Below, piece by piece: positions 1 through 5,951 of a stretch of DNA of 7,887 bases. The DNA is from Vicinamibacteria bacterium. GTDB taxonomy: Bacteria > Acidobacteriota > Vicinamibacteria > Fen-336 > JAGNNV01. The stretch is from the NCBI GenBank assembly GCA_016650185.1, contig JAENWE010000071.1, positions 1 to 7,887 on the forward strand, written 5' to 3'. The position numbers were made by a program, and so were the translations under genes. The notes below the pieces were generated by a model that was given only the letters and a program-made list of their open reading frames with translations, made no database searches and was not told where the DNA came from. The first letter of the stretch is position 1, and every line of letters starts with the position of its first letter.

Positions 1-12
1 CTTATGAGTGAC

Positions 13-750
13 TTAGAGAAGGCCAAGCTGCTTGAAGCTGGCGAAAGCCCGGCCGCCGATGACGATGTGATCGACCAGGGCGATGCCCAGAACCTCACCG
101 GATCGGGCAAGACGATACGTCAACGCCTTGTCTTCTTCCGAGGGGTGCGGGTCGCCGCTCGGGTGATTGTGGAACGCGACCACCGAGCGCGGACGGTATG
201 GAAGGGCGGCCTGGAACACGTCCGCCGGAGTCACCGCGACGCTGTGACGACCGCCGGTGGCGACGATCCTTTCGCCCAGCAGGCGATGTTTGGAGTCGAG
301 GGCGAGGATCCCGAAGACCTCATTTGGATGGCCCGCGTGACGCGGCGTGAGGTAGCTGGCTACCGTCTCGGGGGAGTCGAGACGGGGCTTTTGTGGGCCA
401 TCGTCGCATTGAAGCCTCCGACCCAGCTCGAAGGCGGCCAGGATTCGCAGTGCCTTGGCGAGGCCAAGGCCCGGATGGTCCGCCAGAGACAACGCGGGCG
501 TCTGGGCGAGGGCTCGGAGCCCGGGGGCGCTGAGGTCGCGCGCGAGGTCGAAGACGCTCTTGCCGACGGAGCCAGTACCGAGCAGGACGGCCAGGAGTTC
601 AGCGCTGTTGAGCGCCCCGGCTCCGAGCGACATCAATCGTTCGCGAGGGCTGTCGGAGGGAACAAAGCCAGGCCCTGATCTCGCCTCCCCCGGGGCCAGG
701 TCGTCCGAGATCGAAGCGGGGGCAGGGGTGTGGCGGGTGTCTTGAAGCAC
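13..750 (-). CDS. radC: RadC family JAB/MPN-domain protein (UPF0758)
   Basis: This is a 245-aa protein. Residues 33-60 carry the RadC N-terminal signature (SPRERLM...LNSAELLAVLLGTG), followed by the helix-hairpin-helix-like segment ending LAKALRILAAFELGRR (98-112). The C-terminal MPN/JAB domain has the JAMM metal motif HNHPSGDPHPSEED at 194-207, with H194, H196 and D207 as expected zinc ligands and E144 as the upstream acidic residue. RadC proteins were once linked to DNA repair, but their real role is unsettled; predicted metal-dependent hydrolase activity is family knowledge, not shown here. The GTG start at 750 is supported by GAGG six bases upstream (757-760). The first ~30 residues are a low-complexity extension before the conserved domain. 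The gene is divergent from the CPBP protease. Length and motifs look intact. Confidence 0.95.
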   Translation of the reverse strand: MLQDTRHTPAPASISDDLAPGEARSGPGFVPSDSPRERLMSLGAGALNSAELLAVLLGTGSVGKSVFDLARDLSAPGLRALAQTPALSLADHPGLGLAKALRILAAFELGRRLQCDDGPQKPRLDSPETVASYLTPRHAGHPNEVFGILALDSKHRLLGERIVATGGRHSVAVTPADVFQAALPYRPRSVVAFHNHPSGDPHPSEEDKALTYRLARSGEVLGIALVDHIVIGGRAFASFKQLGLL

Positions 751-790
751 GGGGTTCCTCTCGATGATGGGACAACGTCTCAGGAGAGAG

Positions 791-804
791 AAGACGCGCG
801 TCTT
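791..804. promoter_or_regulatory. Perfect 14-bp palindrome between radC and the CPBP gene
   Basis: AAGACGCGCGTCTT is its own reverse complement. It lies 41 bp upstream of the radC GTG and 19 bp upstream of the preferred CPBP ATG at 824, next to the CATAAT box. A dimeric regulator binding here could affect both divergent genes. This is inferred from symmetry and position only; no known operator is recognised. Confidence 0.3.
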
Positions 805-808
805 GGGT

Positions 809-814
809 CATAAT
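809..814 (+). promoter_or_regulatory. Possible -10 element for the CPBP gene
   Basis: CATAAT differs from the sigma-70 -10 consensus at one base and ends 9 nt before the ATG at 824. Transcription would then begin at or just before the start codon, giving a nearly leaderless mRNA. There is no good -35 (GAGAGA at 17-bp spacing). The context ATAATGCC recurs at the def promoter. Confidence 0.28.
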
Positions 815-823
815 GCCTCGCTG

Positions 824-1654
824 ATGAGTCAGGAGAGGTCCAAAGCGTCGGTGGTGGCCGCGAGTTTGTTCCTCGCGACCCTGGCCTACGCTGGCGGTCT
901 GTTCGCCATGGCCTACACCCAGGGGTTGCTGGTGAGGACGCTGGAGCTGCGCCTTGTCCTCATCCTCTCGGAGGCAGCCCTTGCGCTGCCCGCGGTGATC
1001 GCGGCCTTCCTGCTGGCCAGGAGTCTGCCCGAGCTCCACCGTTTCCGTCCCCTGGCTCCGAAGGCCGTACTCCTGACCGTGGCCCTGGGACTCGCCTTTT
1101 GGTCGCTGAGCCTCGGGGTCTTCGAGGCCCAGTACGTCTTCTTCAAGCCTCCGCTGGCCTATCTGCAGCAGTTTCAGGGCCTCCATGAAACCCTCAAGCC
1201 GGGGAGTTTGTTCGGTTGGTTCTTTTCGATCGCCGCCATCGCGGTGGCGCCGGCGATCTGCGAGGAAATGCTCTTTCGCGGCCTCCTGACTCCGGTGCTG
1301 CGTAACGCGGTCGGTTCCGGGGTCGCCATCATTCTCTCCGCCGCGTCTTTCGGGGCCATCCACGTGGACGCTATGGCCGATGGGACGAGCGTCTACTATC
1401 GCGTCCCTTTCGCGTTCATCCTCGGACTCCTGCTGGCCAAACTGCGGCTCGATACCGGTTCTCTGTGGCCACCGATGATCGCTCACGCCACCCTCAACGC
1501 GACCACCTTCTGCGTGGTGGTTTTGATCGCGGAGGAGCCGACGACCACTCTTCCTGACCCTCAACCGCTCATGGCCCTGGGGATGCTGGTGGTCGGGTTC
1601 GCGGTGGCGCGAGTCTTGAATAGGCAGATCCGGCCCGCCGCACCGTCCGCCTGA
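824..1654 (+). CDS. CPBP family intramembrane glutamic endopeptidase/metalloprotease
   Basis: From the ATG at 824 the product is 276 aa; an in-frame ATG at 764 would add 20 charged residues. I prefer 824 because the first membrane segment begins at once, and a start at 764 would leave only 13 bp between it and the radC start and would put the palindrome and CATAAT box inside the gene. Neither start has a good ribosome site. Several hydrophobic segments span the protein. The three CPBP motifs are present: EEMLFR, FGAIH (FxxxH) and HATLN (HxxxN), in the last half. Relatives include eukaryotic Rce1 CAAX proteases and bacterial bacteriocin-immunity or processing proteases, acting within the membrane. 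The substrate is unknown. The gene stands alone and converges on the amidohydrolase gene. Confidence 0.88.
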   Translation: MSQERSKASVVAASLFLATLAYAGGLFAMAYTQGLLVRTLELRLVLILSEAALALPAVIAAFLLARSLPELHRFRPLAPKAVLLTVALGLAFWSLSLGVFEAQYVFFKPPLAYLQQFQGLHETLKPGSLFGWFFSIAAIAVAPAICEEMLFRGLLTPVLRNAVGSGVAIILSAASFGAIHVDAMADGTSVYYRVPFAFILGLLLAKLRLDTGSLWPPMIAHATLNATTFCVVVLIAEEPTTTLPDPQPLMALGMLVVGFAVARVLNRQIRPAAPSA

Positions 1655-1673
1655 CCCTCAGCCCCGACCGCAG

Positions 1674-1694
1674 CTAGTGTGGTTACCACACTAG
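1674..1694. terminator. Perfect inverted repeat at the convergent gene junction
   Basis: Arms CTAGTGTGG and CCACACTAG flank the three bases TTA, giving a 9-bp stem. The repeat begins 19 bp after the CPBP stop and contains the amidohydrolase TAG stop (1691-1693) in its right arm. Its place between converging genes suits a bidirectional transcription end signal. Neither side has a run of T, so it is not a classic intrinsic terminator; an operator or repeat unit is possible. Confidence 0.4.
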
Positions 1695-2533
1695 AACAGG
1701 CCGAAGGGCCTCGATCCCCCGAGCAGCGGCCTGGAGACGGGCAGTCGGAACAGCCGGATGGCGTTCTCATAAAGGATCAGGGTTCGGTCCTTCTGAGGCA
1801 TTTTGAGCTGCTCCATGAAATCGAGATACGACTCCATCGCGGCAAGCGGCCAGTCGGTGCCGTACAGGCACTTCTCCGGCTGGACGCCGTAAGCGAGCAT
1901 CTCCTGTACCTGTTTCAGCATGTAGCTTTCGAACCGGTCGTCGAAGTCTCCGAGCACGAGCCCGGAGAAGTCGGTGTACACGTTCGCGTTCTTGTAGACA
2001 ACCTCCATACAATCGCGAACCCAGGGGTTGCCGAGGTGGCAGATGACGAAGCTCACCTCCGGATGATCGACCGCGACCTCGTCCACGTGGATGGGGTGCG
2101 AGTACTTGATCTTGCCCCGGGGCGAGTAGGTGTCGCCGCTGTGAATCATGACGGGCAAGCTGTGCTCTTGGGCGAAATCGTAGACCGGTTCGAGGGAGGG
2201 GTCGTTCGGATAGAAGGGCTCATAGCCCGGATAGAGCTTCAGGCCGCGGATCTTCCCTTCCGCGACGCCCGGTCGCAGGGCGTCGAGCTGGTCGGCTCTC
2301 ACGCCCTCGAAGGGAATGCCGGCGACGATGAAGAGGCTCTTGAAGGGGCGGGTGGCCTCGACCATGGTGACGGTGTCCGGGCGGCCCGGGTTCACCTTGT
2401 AGGAAGAAAGGATGAGGGCGATGTCCACCCGGTTCCGGCGCATCTCCCGCAGCAACTGCTCAATCGACTGGTCGAGAGACGAGACCGTCTCGTTGTGATA
2501 GTTGTTGAGATGGACATGGCAGTCGATGATCAC
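1691..2533 (-). CDS. Amidohydrolase family protein (amidohydrolase_2, TIM barrel)
   Basis: The 280-aa product starts at a GTG at 2533, where the conserved barrel begins at once (IIDCHVHL). The frame is open further to a start at 2611, but that would overlap the upstream gene and adds a non-conserved leader. Expected metal ligands are all visible: H6 and H8 (HVH), H131 (MIHSGDT), H166 (ICHLG) and D227 (YGTDWP); the segment RGLKLYPGY (97-104) and the C-terminal ENAIRLF (256-262) are typical of COG2159-type enzymes, which hydrolyse or decarboxylate small molecules. The substrate cannot be told. There is no signal peptide, so it is probably cytoplasmic. It is the last gene of a set behind GNAT and a small membrane protein, 19 bp after the latter's stop. 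Confidence 0.88.
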   Translation of the reverse strand: MIIDCHVHLNNYHNETVSSLDQSIEQLLREMRRNRVDIALILSSYKVNPGRPDTVTMVEATRPFKSLFIVAGIPFEGVRADQLDALRPGVAEGKIRGLKLYPGYEPFYPNDPSLEPVYDFAQEHSLPVMIHSGDTYSPRGKIKYSHPIHVDEVAVDHPEVSFVICHLGNPWVRDCMEVVYKNANVYTDFSGLVLGDFDDRFESYMLKQVQEMLAYGVQPEKCLYGTDWPLAAMESYLDFMEQLKMPQKDRTLILYENAIRLFRLPVSRPLLGGSRPFGLF

Positions 2534-2552
2534 GCTCCGAACCCCCGGAGCA

Positions 2553-3218
2553 TCAACTCTTCCACCACGATTCCAGCACGCGGGCAGCCCAGTCACGGCC
2601 CCCCAGGCCAAAGGCCAGGGCGAGGGCGAGGCAAAGCGCGCCGAAGGCCATCTGAAACGCGGTGACGAGGATCTGGCCGCCGATCGAAAGCTCCTCGAGA
2701 CCGACCGAGACCACGAAGAGCGTGATGGCGTACTGGGCGAGGAGGCTGATGGCCCGCGGCCCGGATATCCCGATGTTGTTGAGATAGGAGAAGGTCAAAG
2801 CACCCACGAACTGTCCGAGCAGAGACCCCATGACCACGAACAGCAGCACGGCGATGCCGTTGGGAATGGCTATGGCCAGACGATCCAGAAGGTGGCTCGC
2901 GGTGTTGACGCCGAGGATGCTGAGGGCGGCGAGCAGGGACGCGAGGGTCGTGACCCAGTAAACCCCGTCCGCCACCAGAGTCGCTGTGGTGGACCGGACG
3001 CCTCCGCGCACCAGGTAGTCGTCGATCCCCATCCGTTCCGCCGCATCGTCGAGTCGCATCATCCGGACCAGGCGCCTTGTGAGAGTCCTCAGCCCGCGCG
3101 CCACCAGCCAGCCGATGATCAGACCCAGGAAGGCGAAGAAGACACGCGGGACGAATGCGACCACCCGCTCGCCCAGGCTGGCGAAGCCGTCGAGGAGGCT
3201 CTGGATTTCACTCAACAC
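2553..3218 (-). CDS. Small mechanosensitive-channel-like membrane protein ('conserved TM helix' type)
   Basis: From the GTG at 3218 the product is 221 aa. That start has AAAGGA seven bases upstream (3226-3231), better than the TTG at 3236 that would add six residues. Hydrophobic segments lie near residues 18-42, 84-104, 118-142, 158-174 and 182-205. The repeated pattern of hydrophobic stretches with LNNIGISGPRAISLLAQYAI and the ending ALALAFGLGGRDWAARVL matches the Pfam 'conserved TM helix' group (PF05552), related to MscS channels but lacking a large cytoplasmic vestibule domain. A role in ion or osmotic flux is inferred from the family. Its start lies inside the end of the GNAT gene (11-bp overlap), suggesting coupled translation. 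The identity call rests on pattern memory, not a search. Confidence 0.82.
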   Translation of the reverse strand: MLSEIQSLLDGFASLGERVVAFVPRVFFAFLGLIIGWLVARGLRTLTRRLVRMMRLDDAAERMGIDDYLVRGGVRSTTATLVADGVYWVTTLASLLAALSILGVNTASHLLDRLAIAIPNGIAVLLFVVMGSLLGQFVGALTFSYLNNIGISGPRAISLLAQYAITLFVVSVGLEELSIGGQILVTAFQMAFGALCLALALAFGLGGRDWAARVLESWWKS

Positions 3219-4029
3219 GGAGAATTCCTTTCGCAATTTTCTTCGCCCGAGCCGCCCGCGGTTTCGCGGGACAGGTCAGCGGCCGCCCGCCCACGCGGGA
3301 GCGGCCCTGGATCTGACGAAGCATGCGCCGGAACTCCGGCTGCTTGAGGGGAAACCGGATCCGATAGAGCCGGCGGTAGATCGCATACAGAACCTGGCGC
3401 AGGGCGGACGCCGACAGGGAGCGAACCCTCCGCTCCGACGCGGGTTGGAAGTACAGCACCAGCGGGACCACGGCCGTGCCGTCCGTAGAAGGCTGGAAGT
3501 AGTCGAGATCGAGCGCGAGCGCGCCGCGGCGACGCATCCTCTCGAGCCACGGATTGCCGTGTTCGACTTCGCCCATCATTCCCCTGAGCCCGGAGTGCCC
3601 GGCCGCGATGGCGTCGCGCTTGACGGACTGAATCAGGCGATGGCGAAGCCTGGATCCCACCTGCCGCCCGGCCGCGGAGGGTCGAACCGCCAGATATCCC
3701 ACGAAGCCAAGGTTGGCGATCGCGAGGTAGGTTCCGCTGATGAATCCGAGGACGCGCTCTCCCTCGTGGGCCACCAGGAAATGGAAGTTGAACGGAGCGA
3801 GGAGGCCGAGTCTGCTCTCCTCGAAGAGGTTCCGAAAATACTCGCGGCCGATTCTCTCGCCGGGGGGGAAGGCGGCGGAATAGAGGGTGAACGCGCGGCG
3901 AAAAAGGGGGTCGCCAGCCGAAGAGACCGCCGAGATCCGGAGGCGATTCGACCGGGCCGCCATCTCAAGCGGCCTGGAACTCGTGGTTCGACCCCGATAC
4001 GCCTGAACGCGGTTCCATAGGCTCATCAT
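3208..4029 (-). CDS. GNAT family N-acetyltransferase
   Basis: The product is 273 aa from the ATG at 4029. An in-frame ATG at 3963 (residue 23) is just upstream of the conserved part and is a fair alternative; neither start has a strong ribosome site. The GNAT fold appears at about residues 30-180: FTLYSAAFPPGER near 47-59, the strand VLGFISGTYLAI, and acetyl-CoA-binding motif A VGYLAVRPSAAGRQVGSRL (110-128), where the RxxG loop is R122-G125. A basic C-terminal extension of about 80 residues, ending in a lysine/arginine-rich tail, goes beyond the core. GNAT enzymes move an acyl group from acyl-CoA to an amine; the acceptor is unknown. It heads the GNAT, membrane protein, amidohydrolase set and overlaps the next start by 11 bp. 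Confidence 0.85.
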   Translation of the reverse strand: MMSLWNRVQAYRGRTTSSRPLEMAARSNRLRISAVSSAGDPLFRRAFTLYSAAFPPGERIGREYFRNLFEESRLGLLAPFNFHFLVAHEGERVLGFISGTYLAIANLGFVGYLAVRPSAAGRQVGSRLRHRLIQSVKRDAIAAGHSGLRGMMGEVEHGNPWLERMRRRGALALDLDYFQPSTDGTAVVPLVLYFQPASERRVRSLSASALRQVLYAIYRRLYRIRFPLKQPEFRRMLRQIQGRSRVGGRPLTCPAKPRAARAKKIAKGILRVE

Positions 4030-4031
4030 TC

Positions 4032-4178
4032 TTGCACAGGGAGCCGGGGCTGCTTGATACCTCAGCGCGGATCGAGGTCTTCCGGAAGCAGAAGGCCTTC
4101 GACCTGGACGAGAGCCTGGAAAAGAGGGTCGCCCTCGTCCGTCTACAGGAAAGCCCGGAGGCCCCGTCCGGCGATTGA
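4032..4178 (+). pseudogene. Possible C-terminal remnant of a lost plus-strand protein in the GNAT-CDF gap
   Basis: The 177-bp gap 4030-4206 holds no minus-strand gene, but one plus-strand frame reads like real protein up to a TGA at 4176-4178. It includes the stretches TSARIEVFRKQKAFDLDESL and EKRVALVRLQESPEAPSGD, and the third codon positions are almost all G or C. The frame is open back to 3891, and the stretch AAWNSWFDPDTPE (from 3969) also looks protein-like, but there is no ATG or GTG; the only usual start is a TTG at 4032 with no ribosome site. The reading is either a degraded gene end or a small unrecognised gene. I cannot name the family. A 12-bp direct repeat CGCCCTCGTCCG occurs at 4130 and 4190. 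Confidence 0.3.
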
Positions 4179-4206
4179 CAAGGGATCCGCGCCCTCGTCC
4201 GGGGCG

Positions 4207-5112
4207 TCACCAGGTGGATCGGCTTCGCTGATCTTCGTTGTCCGGTTCGACGTGGATGACGACGTCCGCCAGACTCTCGTACTGTCCACACAGCCAGGCC
4301 TCCAGGTCACGCGCAATGGTGTGCCCCTTGTCGACGGTGATGGCGGGATCCACGAGGATGCTCATGTCCATGTGGATGATGGCGCCTGTCCCTCGTGATC
4401 GGATGTTGTGGCAGCCAAGGACGCCCTCGAACGCGACGACCCTCTCCATGACTTCGCGGGGATCCAGCCTTTGCTGGTCCGAGAAGGTCGTATGCGCGCC
4501 CTTGAATACCTCGATCGCGGCCCAGACGATGGCGAGTGCTACGAACAGGCCCACGATCGGATCCGCGATGGGAATGCCGTACTTCACCAGGAAGAGGGAC
4601 AACAGAACGCCCAGGGTGACCCAGACGTCGGACAGGGTGTGCCTCGCGTCCGCCTGCAGCACGTCGCTGCCCAGTTCCTTGCCGCGACGAGTTTCGAAAG
4701 ACACCACGAAGATATTGATGCCGAGGGTGATGATCATGATCGCGAACGAAGTCGCCGTGACCTCGACCGGCGGATGGATGCCACTCCTGACGTAAGCCAC
4801 GAGTGCTGTGACCGAGCCGCTCACGATCTTCCAGGCCGCAAGGCACAGCATGAGTCCGATGGCCGCGCTCGCGAACGACTCGTACTTGTGATGCCCGTAG
4901 GGGTGGTCCGCGTCCGGAGGCTTGCGGGCCGCCTTCATGGCGATCAGGGCCACGATGTTCCCCGATCCGTCGGTCAAAGAGTGGATACCGTCGGCCAGCA
5001 TGGCGGTGGACCCGCTGACGAGTCCCCAGGAGGCCTTTCCCAGCGCCACCAGCAGATTCAGGAAGAGGATCTGCCACAGGACCCTGCTGATCCCTTCGGC
5101 ACGTGCCTGCAT
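4207..5112 (-). CDS. Cation diffusion facilitator (CDF) family metal efflux transporter
   Basis: The product is 301 aa, the usual CDF length, from an ATG with GAGGG about eight bases upstream. Transmembrane segments cover roughly residues 12-205. The transport site in helices 2 and 5 is visible: LADGIHSLTD gives H44 and D48, and ADARHTLSD gives H158 and D162. An HD-HD pair is the pattern associated with zinc (and cadmium) members, so zinc export is the likeliest job; this is inference. The loop DADHPYGHHKYES (67-79) is typical of the family. The cytoplasmic dimer domain (about 212-291) has the conserved histidines H235, H247, H264 and H287, ending IHVEP. It probably acts as a proton-coupled dimer in the inner membrane. 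Dyad sequences upstream may be the control region. Confidence 0.94.
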   Translation of the reverse strand: MQARAEGISRVLWQILFLNLLVALGKASWGLVSGSTAMLADGIHSLTDGSGNIVALIAMKAARKPPDADHPYGHHKYESFASAAIGLMLCLAAWKIVSGSVTALVAYVRSGIHPPVEVTATSFAIMIITLGINIFVVSFETRRGKELGSDVLQADARHTLSDVWVTLGVLLSLFLVKYGIPIADPIVGLFVALAIVWAAIEVFKGAHTTFSDQQRLDPREVMERVVAFEGVLGCHNIRSRGTGAIIHMDMSILVDPAITVDKGHTIARDLEAWLCGQYESLADVVIHVEPDNEDQRSRSTW

Positions 5113-5209
5113 GTTCCCACCCTCTTGCGACTGTTTCAGCGAAGCAATTCCGGTTTCCGTGGCGGACTCACGCCGGCCGCTTACGGCGGAGTGCGCTCGG
5201 CGCCCGCGA

Positions 5210-5230
5210 ATACTCCAAGTATGGAAGTAT
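5210..5230 (-). promoter_or_regulatory. Cluster of ATACT/AGTAT half-sites upstream of the CDF gene
   Basis: ATACT at 5210-5214 and AGTAT at 5218-5222 and 5226-5230 give two inverted and one direct pairing in 21 bp; AAGTATG is repeated eight bases apart. The cluster is AT-richer than its surroundings and lies about 100 bp upstream of the CDF start. A second dyad, CGACGG/CCGTCG, is at 5248-5261. A metal-responsive operator is possible, but no known consensus matches. Apart from these dyads and the hairpin listed separately, I see nothing else in 5113-5362. Confidence 0.2.
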
Positions 5231-5288
5231 GACGTCCGTTTTCGTCCCGACGGTTCCGTCGTACCTCCGCAGGAATTTTCTCACATCG

Positions 5289-5353
5289 CCGCCACCCGAG
5301 CAGGCCAGGCGCTGCAAGGCGCAGCACCTGGCCTGCTCGTCCGCCCGTGGCGG
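5289..5353. repeat. Compound 65-nt hairpin (REP-like or transcript-end structure)
   Basis: Three nested stems are visible. The outer one is CCGCCAC (5289-5295) with GTGGCGG (5347-5353). The middle one is 13 bp, CGAGCAGGCCAGG (5297-5309) with CCTGGCCTGCTCG (5327-5339). The inner one is GCTGC (5311-5315) with GCAGC (5321-5325) around the loop AAGGC, separated by one C/A mismatch. The only asymmetry is one unpaired base on the left against seven on the right; these seven can form a competing small hairpin, CCGCC-CGT-GGCGG at 5341-5353. It begins 9 bp after the stop of the small minus-strand ORF. There is no T run on either side, so it may block 3' decay, end transcription by another route, or be an interspersed palindromic element. 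Confidence 0.55.
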
Positions 5354-5362
5354 TCATAAAAA

Positions 5363-5489
5363 CTACTTCCTGATGCTGCGATAGATGTTCAAGACCGCCT
5401 TGTTGTCGAGATGGTCGCCCGCGGCGAGGACCGATGACCATCTTCCCGCGCCTCATGTCACGCGGTTTTTCTGAATGGGGGTCAACCAT
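5363..5489 (-). pseudogene. Small ORF with an apparent one-base frameshift, unknown function
   Basis: An ATG at 5489 follows the stop of the 130-aa gene by 15 bp and has a perfect GGAGG (5497-5501) at seven-base spacing. The start frame reads MVDPHSEKPRDMRRGKMVI to 5433. If one G of the GG at 5431-5432 is skipped, reading continues VLAAGDHLDNKAVLNIYRSI then RK and a TAG at 5363-5365, in all 41 residues. The second part has nearly all G/C third positions and a helix-like hydrophobic pattern, while the unshifted frame (102 aa to 5181) is arginine/glutamine-rich and runs straight through the hairpin. The second frame has no start of its own. Thus this is a broken micro-gene, a sequencing error, or less likely a recoding event. 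I do not recognise the family. Confidence 0.4.
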
Positions 5490-5504
5490 GTTGCCGCCTC
5501 CGGT

Positions 5505-5897
5505 CTACCGCATCAGCGAGTCGGGGTTCTCTCCGCAGGCGAGCGACACGCGACGCCCTTCATTGGGCAGGCCCAGGCACTCGAACAGATTGCGGATGCA
5601 CTGGCCCAGCCGATCGCCACGGGCGCGCTCGTCGTTTGCGATGGCCTTGACCAGATCCCTCGCCAGAAGGACGACCGGGTCGGCCGAGGCGGCGGCGGTT
5701 TCGGGGTCTGTGTCCTCGATCCAGGGTTCGAGGTGGTGGCGAAGCGCAATGACCGCGGTGTTCAGTGGCTTCGATCCTTCCCCTTCCAGGACGCGGAGAA
5801 TCTCCAGCTGCCGTTCGATGCGTTCGGCGATGGTCTTCGCGTGGGGGAGATTGATCCAGGCGGCGCGGGCTTCAGGATCCAAATCGTCTTTCTTCAT
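5505..5897 (-). CDS. Hypothetical protein, about 130 aa
   Basis: I do not recognise this protein. It is soluble, charged and mostly helical by composition: KTIAERIERQLEILRVLEGE (about 21-40) looks like an amphipathic helix, followed by LNTAVIALRHHLEPWIED, an alanine/glutamate stretch, and DPVVLLARDLVKAIANDERA. Two cysteines lie in QCIRNLFECLG near 100-110 and one near the end. There is no signal peptide or membrane segment. Third codon positions are strongly G/C, which supports real coding. The ATG at 5897 has only a weak AGG about ten bases upstream. It is divergent from def (54-bp gap) and is followed after 15 bp by the frameshifted small ORF, perhaps in one transcript. Confidence 0.7.
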   Translation of the reverse strand: MKKDDLDPEARAAWINLPHAKTIAERIERQLEILRVLEGEGSKPLNTAVIALRHHLEPWIEDTDPETAAASADPVVLLARDLVKAIANDERARGDRLGQCIRNLFECLGLPNEGRRVSLACGENPDSLMR

Positions 5898-5934
5898 GGG
5901 GCGTGGACCTAAATCTAAATCGAAAGCCAGTCTC

Positions 5935-5940
5935 TATAAT
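5935..5940 (+). promoter_or_regulatory. Consensus -10 box (TATAAT) for def
   Basis: A perfect TATAAT ends 11 nt before the def ATG. A transcript starting at the usual 6-8 nt downstream would have a leader of only a few bases. The -35 region (AATCTA at 17-bp spacing) does not match consensus. The downstream bases (ATAATGCC) equal those of the CPBP candidate promoter. Confidence 0.45.
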
Positions 5941-5951
5941 GCCCGGGAACC

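Noticed and set aside
599..1564. 321-aa minus-strand open frame opposite the CPBP gene
   Set aside because: It is antisense to a gene with clear family motifs, lacks any domain and is rich in Arg/Gly/Glu/His, as expected for a GC-rich shadow frame.
1674..1694. Inverted repeat considered as an insertion-sequence end
   Set aside because: There is no transposase, no second copy in the window and no target duplication; a gene-junction signal is simpler.
1679..2665. 328-aa plus-strand open frame opposite the amidohydrolase
   Set aside because: It is a shadow of the amidohydrolase, whose metal ligands and barrel motifs are clear; the plus frame has no recognisable domain.
3255..3270. Short hairpin CCCGCG-GTTT-CGCGGG near the end of the GNAT gene
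   Set aside because: A six-bp GC stem inside coding sequence is expected by chance in GC-rich DNA, and the overlapping downstream gene argues against termination there.
3079..4020. 313-aa plus-strand open frame opposite the GNAT gene
   Set aside because: It is Arg/Glu/Pro-rich with no motif, opposite a GNAT fold with an intact acetyl-CoA loop.
4130..4201. 12-bp direct repeat CGCCCTCGTCCG, copies 60 bp apart
   Set aside because: It is too short and isolated to suggest an insertion, duplication footprint or attachment site; no mobile gene lies between the copies.
4408..5232. 274-aa plus-strand and other long frames opposite the CDF gene
   Set aside because: They are mirror frames of a complete CDF transporter and carry no signature of their own.
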